Of a stretch of DNA of 64,000 bases, positions 9,330 through 21,811 are shown piece by piece. The translations under genes were made by a program, and so were the position numbers. The notes under the pieces were generated by a model. It did not search any database. It was not told the origin of the DNA and saw only the letters and a program-made list of their open reading frames with translations. This DNA comes from an uncultured Phycisphaerales bacterium (lineage in GTDB: Bacteria; Planctomycetota; Phycisphaerae; Phycisphaerales; UBA1924): NCBI GenBank assembly GCA_937995595.1, contig CALKJW010000034.1, forward strand, positions 1 to 64,000, in the 5' to 3' direction. The number at the start of each line of letters is the position of its first letter. Position 1 is the stretch's first letter.

Positions 9330-9698
9330 TCACGCCCCCGAGGGCGGTTCGGCGGTTACCCGCCTGCACATGCCGACCAGTTCGTCGACCTGTGCGCGCA
9401 GGCGGTCGAGTGCCTGCGGGTCCGGCGCACGGCCCGCCGCGGCGAGCCCGGTTTCGAGTTGCGCCGCCAACTGCCCGACGGTCGGGAACCCGTAGCCGCC
9501 GCTGGCGCCCTTGAGTTGATGGGCCAGGCGACGAAGGTCGCCCAGTTGCCCTTTCTCCCAGCAGTCGAGCATCGCGTCGACGCGCTGCGGCATCTCGTCC
9601 ACGAACATCTTCACGAGGTCGGTCATCTCGGGATCGCCAGCGAACTCACTGCTGAGCGCACCACCACCGACCGGCCCTGGGTTGCGGTTGGTCGCCAT
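9330..9698 (-). CDS. Hpt-domain phosphotransfer protein
   Basis: A 122-residue histidine phosphotransfer protein. The Hpt motif RRLAHQLKGASGGYGF (about residues 65-80) contains the phosphorylatable histidine, and the rest is the expected helical bundle (LVKMFVDEMPQRVDAML before it, LAAQLETGLAAAGR after it). ATG 9698 is supported by an AGGAG eight to nine bases upstream; the frame is open to 9941 but the extra residues are Arg/Pro-rich and run into the tRNA-Leu region. The gene precedes the REC-GGDEF cyclase in the same direction, so a phosphorelay from an unlinked hybrid kinase through this protein to the cyclase is likely. Confidence 0.9.
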   Translation of the reverse strand: MATNRNPGPVGGGALSSEFAGDPEMTDLVKMFVDEMPQRVDAMLDCWEKGQLGDLRRLAHQLKGASGGYGFPTVGQLAAQLETGLAAAGRAPDPQALDRLRAQVDELVGMCRRVTAEPPSGA

Positions 9699-9912
9699 AG
9701 GCAAGCACTCCTTGCCTCTGAGCATCGGACCATCCGTTGGAGCGGTTAAGAGAAGACTCGGCCAAGTCGGCGCGGGTCGATGCCCAGACGAACGATTGCG
9801 CGCGGCGCGCGGCGGATCGCGCCCGCCGCGGCCAGTACTGGCCGGAGCCAACGTCCCATAGTTTGTGGTTGCCTGGGCCGCCGAACCCCGATCCCGCGCT
9901 CCCGGCCCGAAG

Positions 9913-9997
9913 TGGCCCCGGTGGGATTTGAACCCACACACCCCTTGCGGGATCGCGGATTTTAAGTCCGCTGCGTCTGCCGTTCCGCCACGGGGCC
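9913..9997 (-). tRNA. tRNA-Leu (UAA anticodon)
   Basis: An 85-nt type II tRNA with a 7-bp acceptor stem (GGCCCCG/CGGGGCC), anticodon stem GCGGA/TCCGC with loop CTTAAAA (anticodon UAA), an extended variable arm (ATCCCGCAAGGGGT) and T stem GTGGG/CCCAC with loop TTCAAAT. The 3' CCA is not encoded. It lies between the 281-residue membrane protein gene and the Hpt gene, all on the minus strand. Confidence 0.96.
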
Positions 9998-10008
9998 CGC
10001 TCGAGATG

Positions 10009-10854
10009 TTACTGCGCGCCGGGGTCCTTCCCCTTGACCGTCAGCCGCGCGGGGTGGCCGAACCACGAGTTGTCGCCGTTGGGCGCGGGGTAGTGCCGAT
10101 CGACAACCCGAGCCGCCTCGGCGATGTCGCTCTCCGCGCTGGCCCAGCCGCCCTCGATGTCCGGGAAGTCGATCCTGCAGTTCTCGCACTTGGCCGCCGA
10201 CGAAAACCGGATCGGGCACCAGAAACTCTCGACGTTGCGCAGCATCTCCGTTCCCAGCGACCACACGCCCGTCATCCAGTCGCAGTACAGGCACCAGATC
10301 AGGTCGTGCCCGACCAGCCCGCTGAACTTGTGCCGGCTGACGTTCACCCAGTCGCCCTGCCTGTACCGCGGAAACTTCACCAGAAGAACGAGCACCGGCC
10401 ACATGAACAACTCGGCGGCGCGAACGATCGCGAACACCGGCACCGCCAGAGCCGTCCACCACACCGCGCCGTGGTTCCGCACCCGCCCGACCTTGGCGTT
10501 GAGCACCTTGAGAATCCGCGGCCCCTTGCGCGCGGCGGGGTTCGCCAGTTCGTGGGCGAACACCCACGTCTGCATCGCCACGACCTGCCCCGCGATCGCC
10601 GCGAGCGTGCCGAGCAGCGCGTGGCCGAGCCCGCTCCACCAGGTCCCGTCGCCGCCCAACTGCGCGCCGACGAAGAAGCCCGCGACGCCCGGCAGCACCG
10701 TGAACCACGCGACGAGCGCGTCGAGCAGCGGCGCGCGCGACATCGTCTCGGCCAAGGCGCGGCCTGCGCTCCCGGCGCGAACCGCCGCGTGGATGAACCC
10801 CGCCATCAGCAACAGCGATCCGGCCGACGCCGCGGCGATCCAGAGGTAGAGCAT
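10009..10854 (-). CDS. hypothetical multi-pass membrane protein with cysteine pairs
   Basis: A 281-residue protein of unknown function. Hydrophobic segments at about residues 5-25, 46-66, 78-98 and 132-165 predict four or five membrane helices. The C-terminal third is soluble and has two cysteine groups: WCLYCDW (near 190) and WCPIRF followed by KCENC (near 215-227). That spacing could bind a metal or an Fe-S centre, but I do not recognise the family. The stop lies 11 bases from the tRNA-Leu gene. It is divergent from the DUF4126 gene, with only 72 bases between starts. Confidence 0.75.
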   Translation of the reverse strand: MLYLWIAAASAGSLLLMAGFIHAAVRAGSAGRALAETMSRAPLLDALVAWFTVLPGVAGFFVGAQLGGDGTWWSGLGHALLGTLAAIAGQVVAMQTWVFAHELANPAARKGPRILKVLNAKVGRVRNHGAVWWTALAVPVFAIVRAAELFMWPVLVLLVKFPRYRQGDWVNVSRHKFSGLVGHDLIWCLYCDWMTGVWSLGTEMLRNVESFWCPIRFSSAAKCENCRIDFPDIEGGWASAESDIAEAARVVDRHYPAPNGDNSWFGHPARLTVKGKDPGAQ

Positions 10855-10926
10855 GCGGACATGCTACCTCGGCGGGACTCTGTTCGGGTGCAAGGGGCTC
10901 GTCGCGCTTCCCAACAACTTTTCGGC

Positions 10927-11568
10927 ATGGACACCGTCATCGCCATCTTCGTCGGCCTGGGCCTCGCCGCGGCGTGCGGCCTGCGGGTCTTCCTTCCGCT
11001 GCTGGTCACGAGCGTGTCGTCGCACCTGGGCGTCATCGACCTGGGCCCGGAGTGGGCCTGGGCCGGGTCGTGGCCGGCGATGGTCTCCCTCGGCGTCGCC
11101 GCGGCGTTCGAGATCGGCGCGTACTGGGTGCCGTGGCTCGACCACGCGCTGGACGTAATAGCCGGGCCGTGCGCGGTCGTGGCGGGCACGCTGGTCGCGG
11201 CGTCGCAGTTCGGCGAGATCGAGCCGCTGGTGAAGTGGGCCAGCGCGCTGATCGCCGGCGGCGGGCTCGCCGCGACGGTCAAGGCCGCGGCCATGTCGGT
11301 CCGCGCCGGTTCGACGGTCACGACCGCGGGCATCGGCAACCCGGTGGTCTCGACGGTGGAGTCGGCGCTCGCCGCGTCGGCGTCGGTCGTGGCCATCATC
11401 GCGCCGCTGATCGTCGGCGCGGCGCTGGGGCTGGTGGTGCTGGTGGTCGGCGTGCGGGTGCTGCGCCGCGTGCGGCGTTCCCGGCGCGCCTGCGCGCGCG
11501 TCGAAGCCGCGCCGCGCGGCGAACCGGTCGCGCGCGTCGAACCGGCGCGTCTCTCCCGCGCCGCCTAG
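10927..11568 (+). CDS. DUF4126-family membrane protein
   Basis: A 213-residue integral membrane protein. The start [50 protein letters not shown] (near 60-85) and the glycine-rich [21 protein letters not shown] region match DUF4126 proteins, which have about four membrane helices and no known role. The last 40 residues after the final helix are Arg-rich and cytoplasmic. The reading frame is open far upstream, but similarity and the first membrane helix begin at ATG 10927. The 3' end overlaps the 3' end of trmD by four bases in convergent orientation, so no terminator can separate them. Confidence 0.85.
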   Translation: MDTVIAIFVGLGLAAACGLRVFLPLLVTSVSSHLGVIDLGPEWAWAGSWPAMVSLGVAAAFEIGAYWVPWLDHALDVIAGPCAVVAGTLVAASQFGEIEPLVKWASALIAGGGLAATVKAAAMSVRAGSTVTTAGIGNPVVSTVESALAASASVVAIIAPLIVGAALGLVVLVVGVRVLRRVRRSRRACARVEAAPRGEPVARVEPARLSRAA

Positions 11569-12296
11569 CCGCCCAGCAGGTCGGGCCTGCGCTCGCGCGT
11601 CCGCGCCAGCCGCTGCTCCAGCCTCCACCGGGCCACCGCGCCGTGGTCGCCCGAGAGCAGCACGTCGGGCACGCTCATGCCGTTCCACTCGCGCGGCTTG
11701 GTGTAGTGCGGGCAATCGAGCAGTCGCGCCGCTCGCCCGGACCGTGCGTCGATGGTGACCGTTGAGAACGAGTCCTCCGCCGCGGAGTGCTCGTGCCCCA
11801 GCGCGCCCGGGAGCAGCCGCGTGACCGCGTCGATCAGCACCATCGCCGCCAGTTCCCCGCCGCTGAGCACGTAGTCGCCAAGGCTCACTTCGAGCGGGTC
11901 CAGCGCGCGGATGACGCGCTCGTCGATCCCCTCGTAGTGCCCGGCGATCAGCAGCAGGCGCTGGCGCTGCGCGAGTTGCTCGACCAGTTCCTGTTTGAGC
12001 AGCCGTCCCTGCGGCGTGAGGAGCACGCGCAGCGCGGGGCGCGGGTCCATCGCCTCGACGGCGTGCACCGCGTCCCACACCGGCTGGCACGTCATCACCA
12101 TGCCGGGCCCGCCGCCGAAGGGGCGGTCGTCGGTCTTGTTGTGCCTGTTGCCCGCCCAGCCGCGGATGTTGTGCGCATGCCACTCGACCAGCCCCGCCGC
12201 GCGGGCCCGCGCGGGGATCGAACTGTTCAGCGCGCACCCCTCGCCGGAACCGAACATCTCGGGGAAGGTGGTGAGGATGTCGAACCGCGTCGGCAT
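11565..12296 (-). CDS. trmD: tRNA (guanine-N1)-methyltransferase TrmD
   Basis: Methylates G37 next to the anticodon using S-adenosylmethionine, which prevents +1 frameshifting; essential in most bacteria. The 243-residue product has [11 protein letters not shown] at the N terminus, the substrate loop [13 protein letters not shown] (near 60), and the trefoil-knot AdoMet-binding motifs [13 protein letters not shown] and [14 protein letters not shown] (near 125 and 147). ATG 12296 begins at the conserved start; six additional upstream codons are unlikely. It follows rpsP but a strong terminator-like hairpin lies between them, and rimM is absent. Confidence 0.97.
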   Translation of the reverse strand: MPTRFDILTTFPEMFGSGEGCALNSSIPARARAAGLVEWHAHNIRGWAGNRHNKTDDRPFGGGPGMVMTCQPVWDAVHAVEAMDPRPALRVLLTPQGRLLKQELVEQLAQRQRLLLIAGHYEGIDERVIRALDPLEVSLGDYVLSGGELAAMVLIDAVTRLLPGALGHEHSAAEDSFSTVTIDARSGRAARLLDCPHYTKPREWNGMSVPDVLLSGDHGAVARWRLEQRLARTRERRPDLLGG

Positions 12297-12304
12297 CGGA
12301 CGTT

Positions 12305-12340
12305 CCAAAAACAAACGGAGGGAGGCGCGGCCTCCCTCCG
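12305..12340 (-). terminator. intrinsic terminator between rpsP and trmD
   Basis: A perfect 10-bp stem CGGAGGGAGG/CCTCCCTCCG with a 5-base loop. On the minus strand it is followed directly by TTTGTTTTTGG. This is a textbook intrinsic terminator positioned just before the trmD start, so trmD either needs read-through (attenuation) or has its own promoter within a few bases. Confidence 0.85.
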
Positions 12341-12377
12341 GGGACTTTCCACTGGTCGAGAGCCGCGCGGCCCGCGG

Positions 12378-12725
12378 TTACTTCTTGTCCTTCTTCTCGC
12401 CGCCCGCCGCGGCCAGCGCCTCGGCGCGGGCCTTCCGCGCCTTGATCTTGATGTCGCGGTAGGTCTTCCACTTCGCGGCGTCGACGAGGTTGCGCTTGGC
12501 GAGCACGTCCATCATCGTGTCCGACGGCTGCGCGCCCCTGCCGAGCCAGAACTTCACGCGCTCCTCGTCGATGCGCAGTTGCTTGGCCTCGTCGGTCGCC
12601 ATCGGGTCGTAGAACCCGAGGTTCTCCAGCACCGCCCCGTCGCGGCGCGACGCCTTCTCGATCGCGCTGATGCGATAGAACGGACGGTGCGGACGACCCA
12701 TGCGCTTCATGCGGATGCGAACCAC
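12378..12725 (-). CDS. rpsP: 30S ribosomal protein S16
   Basis: Ribosomal protein bS16, needed for 30S assembly. The product opens VVRIRMKRMGRPHRPFYRI, a clear S16 start, and continues with ENLGFYDPMA and VKFWLGRGAQPSDTM. It ends in a Lys/Ala-rich tail (KARKARAEALAAAGGEKKDKK), giving 115 residues, somewhat longer than E. coli S16 (82). The start is GTG 12725, supported by AGGAG six bases upstream; the frame is open further but without similarity. A terminator hairpin follows between it and trmD. Confidence 0.95.
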   Translation of the reverse strand: MVRIRMKRMGRPHRPFYRISAIEKASRRDGAVLENLGFYDPMATDEAKQLRIDEERVKFWLGRGAQPSDTMMDVLAKRNLVDAAKWKTYRDIKIKARKARAEALAAAGGEKKDKK

Positions 12726-12834
12726 GGCTGACTCCTGACAGAAACCGATCAAGGATTGCCCTTGCCCGGGCCTCAAGTCTAGCCGTGCACGGGGCGGAGG
12801 CAACCCCGGCGCGGCGCGGGCCCGGCGACGCCCG

Positions 12835-17234
<4,400 letters not shown>

Positions 17235-17297
17235 CTCTCACGCCCCCGCTCCCGCGCCCCCGTCGGCGCGGCCGATCATCGGCAACAGCCCACCCAG

Positions 17298-17326
17298 CCC
17301 CCCGCGCGAGCGGGGGGTTTTTGTTT
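17298..17326 (+). terminator. intrinsic terminator of atpD
   Basis: An 8-bp G+C stem CCCCCCGC/GCGGGGGG closed by a GCGA (GNRA-type) tetraloop and followed by TTTTTGTTT. It is the clearest intrinsic terminator in the window, 64 bases after the atpD stop. Confidence 0.95.
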
Positions 17327-17360
17327 GACCGGGCCGCGCGGCGGCGGCCAACAATCGCGC

Positions 17361-17903
17361 ATGCCCAACGCTCCGGCCGCGCAGGTGCGCACCGCGCAGA
17401 TTCTCGTGCTCGCGCTGCTTGCCGGCGTCGTCGCGCTGGCCGCGGTGGCGATGATGGTCGGCCCGGTGTCTCCGACGCCGCCGGCCCCCGCCACCGGCGC
17501 CCCGCCCGCCGGCCCGTTCGGCGGCATCGACCCGCTGCTGCTGGTGCTGGGCGCGCTGATCGTCGGCCAGATCCCGGCGCTGGTGTTCCTGGGCGCGGGC
17601 GTTTGGCGGCAGGCGGCGCAGACCGCCGCGCGGCTCGCCGCGGACCCCGAGAGCCGCGACCGCGCGCTGGCCGCGCTGTGGTTCAACTCGGTCATCGTGC
17701 GGGCCGCGCTGGCCGAGGGCGCGGGCCTGTTCGGCGGGGTCGTGCTGCTGCTCAAGGGCGACCCGCTCGCGCTCGCGGGCGTTGGGTTCGCCGTCGCGGT
17801 CCTGCTTGCGCTCGTGCCGACGCGCGGCCGGCTGCAGCACTTCGTGCGGCGGGCCGCCAACGCCGGCGCGAACATACCGACGCGGGAGCCGCACGCACGA
17901 TGA
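17361..17903 (+). CDS. hypothetical membrane protein
   Basis: A 180-residue protein of unknown function with about four hydrophobic stretches (residues 12-35, 58-82, 112-132 and 140-158). A Pro-rich loop (VSPTPPAPATGAPPAGPFGG) lies between the first two. The layout and the loop between helices 2 and 3 (GVWRQAAQTAARLAADPESRDRAL) vaguely recall the c-ring-like proteolipid fold, and it lies just after atpD, but no acidic residue in a membrane helix supports that idea. ATG 17361 was chosen as the first codon before the hydrophobic helix. It overlaps the following acetyltransferase gene by four bases (ATGA). Confidence 0.7.
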   Translation: MPNAPAAQVRTAQILVLALLAGVVALAAVAMMVGPVSPTPPAPATGAPPAGPFGGIDPLLLVLGALIVGQIPALVFLGAGVWRQAAQTAARLAADPESRDRALAALWFNSVIVRAALAEGAGLFGGVVLLLKGDPLALAGVGFAVAVLLALVPTRGRLQHFVRRAANAGANIPTREPHAR

Positions 17904-18511
17904 GCATGGACCTCTTGTCACCCATCACGCTCGAAGGCCCGCGCGTGCGGCTGCGCCCGCTCGTCGCGGCGGATGCGCCCGCGTTGTTCGCGGTCACGCC
18001 GCGGGAGACCTTCCGCTACTTCCTATCTTGGCCGCGAGAGTGGACGGCCGAGGCGTTCGGGTCGTGGCTCGGAGCGCTCGCCGCCAACCCGAAAACTCGC
18101 GCGTTCGCGGTCGTCGATCGCGCGACGAACACCGTCGTCGGCAGCACGTCGTACCTCGACATCGACCCGCCCAACCGCTGCGTCGAGGTCGGCGCGACGT
18201 GGTACGCGCCCGCCTGCCGCGGCACGCACGTGAACCCCGAGTGCAAACTGCTGCTGCTCGGCCACGCGTTCGAGCGGCTCGGCTGCGTCCGAGTGACGCT
18301 CAAGTGCGACGCCCGCAACGAGCACAGCCAGCGCGCCATCGTCAGGCTCGGCGCGACGCGCGAGGGCACTCTGCGGAAGCACCGCATCCAGTGCGATGGC
18401 TTCGTGCGCGACACGGTCTACTTCAGCATCATCGCTGAAGAATGGCCGCGCGTGCGCGAGGGGCTGCTCGCGCGGCTGACAGAGTCTCCGCTTCCTACGG
18501 GCAGTCCATAG
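17900..18511 (+). CDS. GNAT-family N-acetyltransferase (RimJ/RimL-like)
   Basis: A 203-residue acetyltransferase. LEGPRVRLRPLVAADAPALF at the start, VVGSTSYLDIDPPNRCVEVG in the middle, and the acetyl-CoA loop region followed by DARNEHSQRAIVRLGATREG are typical of the Acetyltransf_3 subgroup, which acetylates ribosomal protein N termini or small amines. ATG 17900 overlaps the preceding stop (ATGA); a second ATG two codons downstream (17906) is equally usable. The coupling with the membrane protein suggests a shared transcript starting after the atpD terminator. The substrate is unknown. Confidence 0.88.
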   Translation: MSMDLLSPITLEGPRVRLRPLVAADAPALFAVTPRETFRYFLSWPREWTAEAFGSWLGALAANPKTRAFAVVDRATNTVVGSTSYLDIDPPNRCVEVGATWYAPACRGTHVNPECKLLLLGHAFERLGCVRVTLKCDARNEHSQRAIVRLGATREGTLRKHRIQCDGFVRDTVYFSIIAEEWPRVREGLLARLTESPLPTGSP

Positions 18512-18623
18512 TCGGCGTGCGTCGCCCGGCCAAACAGACGGACTTGTCCGCTTGACCGCGCCGCGATCGCCGCGTGTCAGTTGCGGTTGAAACGGCGACG
18601 CGAGCCCACGGCGGCCCGCCGCT

Positions 18624-18652
18624 TCCCCGATCCGACGCGATCGTGGTATGAT
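18624..18652 (+). promoter_or_regulatory. putative extended -10 promoter of the M24 peptidase gene
   Basis: TGGTATGAT at 18644-18652 is an extended -10 element (TG, one base, TATGAT). A -35 element about 17 bases upstream is weak (near TTCCCC). Transcription would begin around 18659, only a few bases before ATG 18663, so the mRNA would be leaderless or nearly so. Confidence 0.45.
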
Positions 18653-18662
18653 CTCCGCCCAT

Positions 18663-19835
18663 ATGGCCGCGAACGCCAAGACCCCCCCTTCCACCCGCTC
18701 CGCCGCCCGCGCTTCCTCCGTTGATGCGCCCTTTGCGCAGCGGCAATCGCGGCTGGCTCGCGCCATCGCCGACAAGAACCTCGACGCGCTGCTGGTCACC
18801 AATCCCAAGGACGTCGGCTACCTCACCGGCTTCCTCGGCGGCGATTCGTACCTGCTCTGCCACGCCGCGGCATCGGCGTCCGGCGCCGCGCCGGCGCCCA
18901 CGCTCGTGAGCGACTTTCGGTACAAGGAGGAACTCGAGCCGGTGGAGGCCGCGGGCCTGGCGCGGGTGCACATCCGCTCGCGGTCGATGGTCGAGGCTGT
19001 GTGCGAGGTGCTGGAGGGCGCGCCCACGGCGCGCATCGGGGTGCAGGGCGAGCAGATGACGCTCGCCGAGCGGGCCTCGATCCAGCGCCGGTCCAGGCGC
19101 AAACTCGTCGAGACCGTTGGCCTGCTGGGCGAACTGCGCGTCGTGAAGGACCAGTCCGAGGTCGCGCTGATCCGCAAGGCCGTGCGGATCCAGGAGGCCG
19201 CGCTGGACGCGGTGCTGCCGACGATCAAGCCGGGTCAGTCCGAACTCGACATCGCCGCCAAACTCGAGTACGAGATGAAGGTGCGCGGGTCGGCCGAGGC
19301 GGGCTTCCAGACGATCGTCGCGGCGGGCGCGGCGGGCAGCCTGCCGCACTACCGACCGACGGCCGCGAAGGTGCGCGCGGGCAAGCCGCTGCTGATCGAC
19401 TGGGGCGCGGTCTACCGCGGCTACCACGCCGACATGACGCGCACGTTCACGCTCGGCAAGTGGCCCCAGAAGGTGCGCGAGATCTACGACATCGTGCTGG
19501 AGGCGCACCAGCAGGCCGCGGCCGCGCTCGCGCCCGGCAGGACCACCGTCGAGATCGACAAGGTCGCGCGGGTGCACATCGCGCGCCACGGGTACGCGGA
19601 GTTCTTCGGGCACGGGCTGGGCCACGGCATCGGGCTCAACGGGCACGAGGAGCCGCGCCTGACGAACATGCTCGCCCCGCGGCCGCTCGCCGCGGGCATG
19701 GTGGTGACGATCGAGCCGGGGATCTACCTGCCCGGCGTCGGCGGCGTTCGCATCGAGGACGACTACCTGGTGACCGAGAACGGCGCGGAGTGCCTGTGCC
19801 GGATGAAGAAGGACGCGGCGTGGGCCGTGCTCTAG
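18663..19835 (+). CDS. M24-family aminopeptidase (Xaa-Pro dipeptidase type)
   Basis: A 390-residue metallopeptidase of the Xaa-Pro aminopeptidase/PepQ group, which splits X-Pro bonds in the cytosol. The N-terminal creatinase-like domain opens with LARAIADKNLDALLVTNPKDVGYLTGF. The pita-bread catalytic domain carries the dimetal ligands in order: DWGAVYRGYHAD (two Asp), HGLGHGIGL (His), TIEPGIYL (Glu) and GVRIEDD (Glu). Start ATG 18663 is preferred to ATG 18648 because 18648 lies inside the predicted -10 element. The gene precedes accB-accC by 100 bases, a common bacterial neighbourhood, though the usual efp between them is missing. Confidence 0.93.
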   Translation: MAANAKTPPSTRSAARASSVDAPFAQRQSRLARAIADKNLDALLVTNPKDVGYLTGFLGGDSYLLCHAAASASGAAPAPTLVSDFRYKEELEPVEAAGLARVHIRSRSMVEAVCEVLEGAPTARIGVQGEQMTLAERASIQRRSRRKLVETVGLLGELRVVKDQSEVALIRKAVRIQEAALDAVLPTIKPGQSELDIAAKLEYEMKVRGSAEAGFQTIVAAGAAGSLPHYRPTAAKVRAGKPLLIDWGAVYRGYHADMTRTFTLGKWPQKVREIYDIVLEAHQQAAAALAPGRTTVEIDKVARVHIARHGYAEFFGHGLGHGIGLNGHEEPRLTNMLAPRPLAAGMVVTIEPGIYLPGVGGVRIEDDYLVTENGAECLCRMKKDAAWAVL

Positions 19836-19935
19836 GCTGGGGCGAGGGGCAACGGGGCGGGGAGGGCGTCGGCCTGTTCGGGCCGGGCGCGTTCGTGGGC
19901 CGGGTCGCGGCGATTCACACACTGGATTCCACCAC

Positions 19936-20454
19936 ATGATCGACATCCGCAAACTCAAGGAACTGGTCCGCCTGATGGTCGAGAACGACCTGTCCGAACT
20001 GGACCTGAAGGATCAGCAGGAGACGGTGACGGTGAAGCGCGGCTCGGCCGCGCCGATCGTGCACCACGCGCCGGTGTACGCCGCGCCCGCCGCGCCGGCC
20101 TCCTACGGCGCCGTCACCGGCGAGAGCGGCTTGCCGGCGGGCGAGGCGGGCGGCGGTGAGCCCCGCGCGGCCTCGGCGGGCGGCGGCGGCGCGGGCGCCG
20201 AGGACACCAGCGGGCTGGTGCCCATCAACTCGCCGATGGTCGGCACGGTGTACCTGGCGCCCAACCCCGAGTCGCCGCCGTTCGTGACCGCGGGCGCGAG
20301 CGTCGGGCCCGATTCGACGGTGTGCATCATCGAGGCCATGAAGGTCTTCAGCGAGATCAAGGCCGAGGTGAGCGGCACGATCGAGCGCGTGCTGGTGCAG
20401 AACGCCAAGGCCGTGCAGTACGGCCAGCCGTTGTTCCTTGTGAGGCCCTCCTGA
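19936..20454 (+). CDS. accB: biotin carboxyl carrier protein of acetyl-CoA carboxylase
   Basis: BCCP, which carries carboxybiotin between the biotin carboxylase and the carboxyltransferase in the first step of fatty acid synthesis. The N-terminal part (DIRKLKELVRLMVENDLSEL) is the AccB helical domain. A Pro/Ala/Gly-rich flexible linker (about residues 38-95) follows, then the biotinyl domain with the biotin-accepting lysine in IEAMKVF (near residue 136) and the thumb region SPMVGTVYLAP. The 172-residue length is typical. accC starts two bases after its stop, so the two are co-transcribed and probably co-translated. Confidence 0.96.
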   Translation: MIDIRKLKELVRLMVENDLSELDLKDQQETVTVKRGSAAPIVHHAPVYAAPAAPASYGAVTGESGLPAGEAGGGEPRAASAGGGGAGAEDTSGLVPINSPMVGTVYLAPNPESPPFVTAGASVGPDSTVCIIEAMKVFSEIKAEVSGTIERVLVQNAKAVQYGQPLFLVRPS

Positions 20455-20456
20455 GC

Positions 20457-21797
20457 ATGTTCAGCCGAATCCTCATCGCGAACCGTGGCGAGATCGCGCT
20501 GCGCATAATCCGCGCCTGCCGCGAGATGGGCATCGAGTCGGTCGTCGTCTACTCCGAGGCCGACAGGGGCGCGCCGTACCTATCGCTGGCGGACGAGGCG
20601 ATCTGCATCGGGCCGGGTCCGTCGAAGGAGAGTTACCTCAACATCCCGCGGATCATCGCCGCGGCGGAGGTGACCAACGTCGACGCGATCCACCCCGGCT
20701 ACGGGTTTCTCTCCGAGCGGGCCGAGTTCGCGCAGGTCTGCCGCGACTGCAAGATCGAGTTCATCGGCCCCTCGCCCGAGGCGATGGCGCGTCTGGGCGA
20801 CAAGGTGGCGTGCAAGATCGCGGCCAAGGAGGCGGGGGTGCCCATCTTCCCCGGCTCGCCGGGCGCGATCGAGGACGAGGACGAGGCCGCGCGGATCGCG
20901 GAGAAGATCGGCTACCCGGTGATCATCAAGGCCGCGGCGGGTGGCGGCGGGCGCGGGATGCGCGTCTGCCACAACGAGGCCGCGCTGCGGAGCAACCTGC
21001 GCAACGCCTCGACCGAGGCCAAGGCCGCGTTCGGCAACGGCGCGGTGTTCATCGAGAAGTTCCTCGAGCACGCGCGGCACGTCGAGGTGCAGGTGCTGGG
21101 CGACAAGCACGGCAACGCCGTGCACCTGTTCGAGCGCGACTGCTCGATGCAGCGCCGGCACCAGAAGGTGATCGAGGAGGCGCCGGCACCGGGGGTTGAC
21201 CGCCGCAAGATCACGAACCTGTGCGAGTCCGCGGCCAAACTCATCCGCGAGGCGCACTACGCCGGCGCGGCGACGGTCGAGTTCCTGATGGACAAGGACC
21301 AGAACTTCTACATGCTCGAGGTGAACACCCGGGTGCAGGTCGAGCACCCGGTCACCGAGCAGATCACCGGCGTCGACATCGTGAAGGAGCAGATCCGCGT
21401 CGCCTACGGCGAGAGACTGAGCATCCGGCAGGAGGACGTGGTGGTGCGCGGGCACGCGATCGAGTGCCGCATCAACGCCGAGGACCCGGACAGGAACTTC
21501 ATGCCCTCGCCGGGGCACATCAGCCGGTTCGAGCCGCCGGGCGGCCCCGGCGTGCGGCTCGACACGCACGTCGTCACCGGCTACACGGTGCCGACCAACT
21601 ACGACAGCATGATCGGGAAACTGATCGTGCACGCGCCGACGCGGCGCGAGGCGATGATCCGCGCCGAGCGCGCCCTGCGCGAGTTCCGCATCGAGCCGAT
21701 CAAGACCACCATCGGCCTGCACCGCCGCCTCATGCAGAACGCTGCGTTCCAGGAAGGCGGGATCGATATCCACTTCCTGGAGAGGCTGCTGAAGTAG
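20457..21797 (+). CDS. accC: acetyl-CoA carboxylase biotin carboxylase subunit
   Basis: ATP-dependent carboxylation of the biotin on AccB. The 446-residue product has the conserved start RILIANRGEIALRIIRACREMG, the ATP-grasp glycine loop KAAAGGGGRGMR (near 160), the carboxylase signature RDCSMQRRHQKVIEEAPAP (near 228) and FLEVN-type catalytic segment YMLEVNTRVQVEHPVTE (near 284). ATG 20457 lies two bases after accB. Carboxyltransferase genes (accA/accD) are not in the window, as is common. Confidence 0.97.
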   Translation: MFSRILIANRGEIALRIIRACREMGIESVVVYSEADRGAPYLSLADEAICIGPGPSKESYLNIPRIIAAAEVTNVDAIHPGYGFLSERAEFAQVCRDCKIEFIGPSPEAMARLGDKVACKIAAKEAGVPIFPGSPGAIEDEDEAARIAEKIGYPVIIKAAAGGGGRGMRVCHNEAALRSNLRNASTEAKAAFGNGAVFIEKFLEHARHVEVQVLGDKHGNAVHLFERDCSMQRRHQKVIEEAPAPGVDRRKITNLCESAAKLIREAHYAGAATVEFLMDKDQNFYMLEVNTRVQVEHPVTEQITGVDIVKEQIRVAYGERLSIRQEDVVVRGHAIECRINAEDPDRNFMPSPGHISRFEPPGGPGVRLDTHVVTGYTVPTNYDSMIGKLIVHAPTRREAMIRAERALREFRIEPIKTTIGLHRRLMQNAAFQEGGIDIHFLERLLK

Positions 21798-21811
21798 ATC
21801 GGGGAAGGCAG

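Noticed and set aside
9913-9997. tRNA-Leu as an attachment site for an integrated element
   Set aside because: No integrase gene and no repeat of the tRNA 3' end was noticed in the neighbourhood; the genes on both sides look like backbone.
17361-17903. The membrane protein downstream of atpD as an ATP synthase c-type subunit
   Set aside because: The hydrophobic layout is suggestive, but there is no acidic residue in the middle of a membrane helix, and a terminator separates it from atpD.
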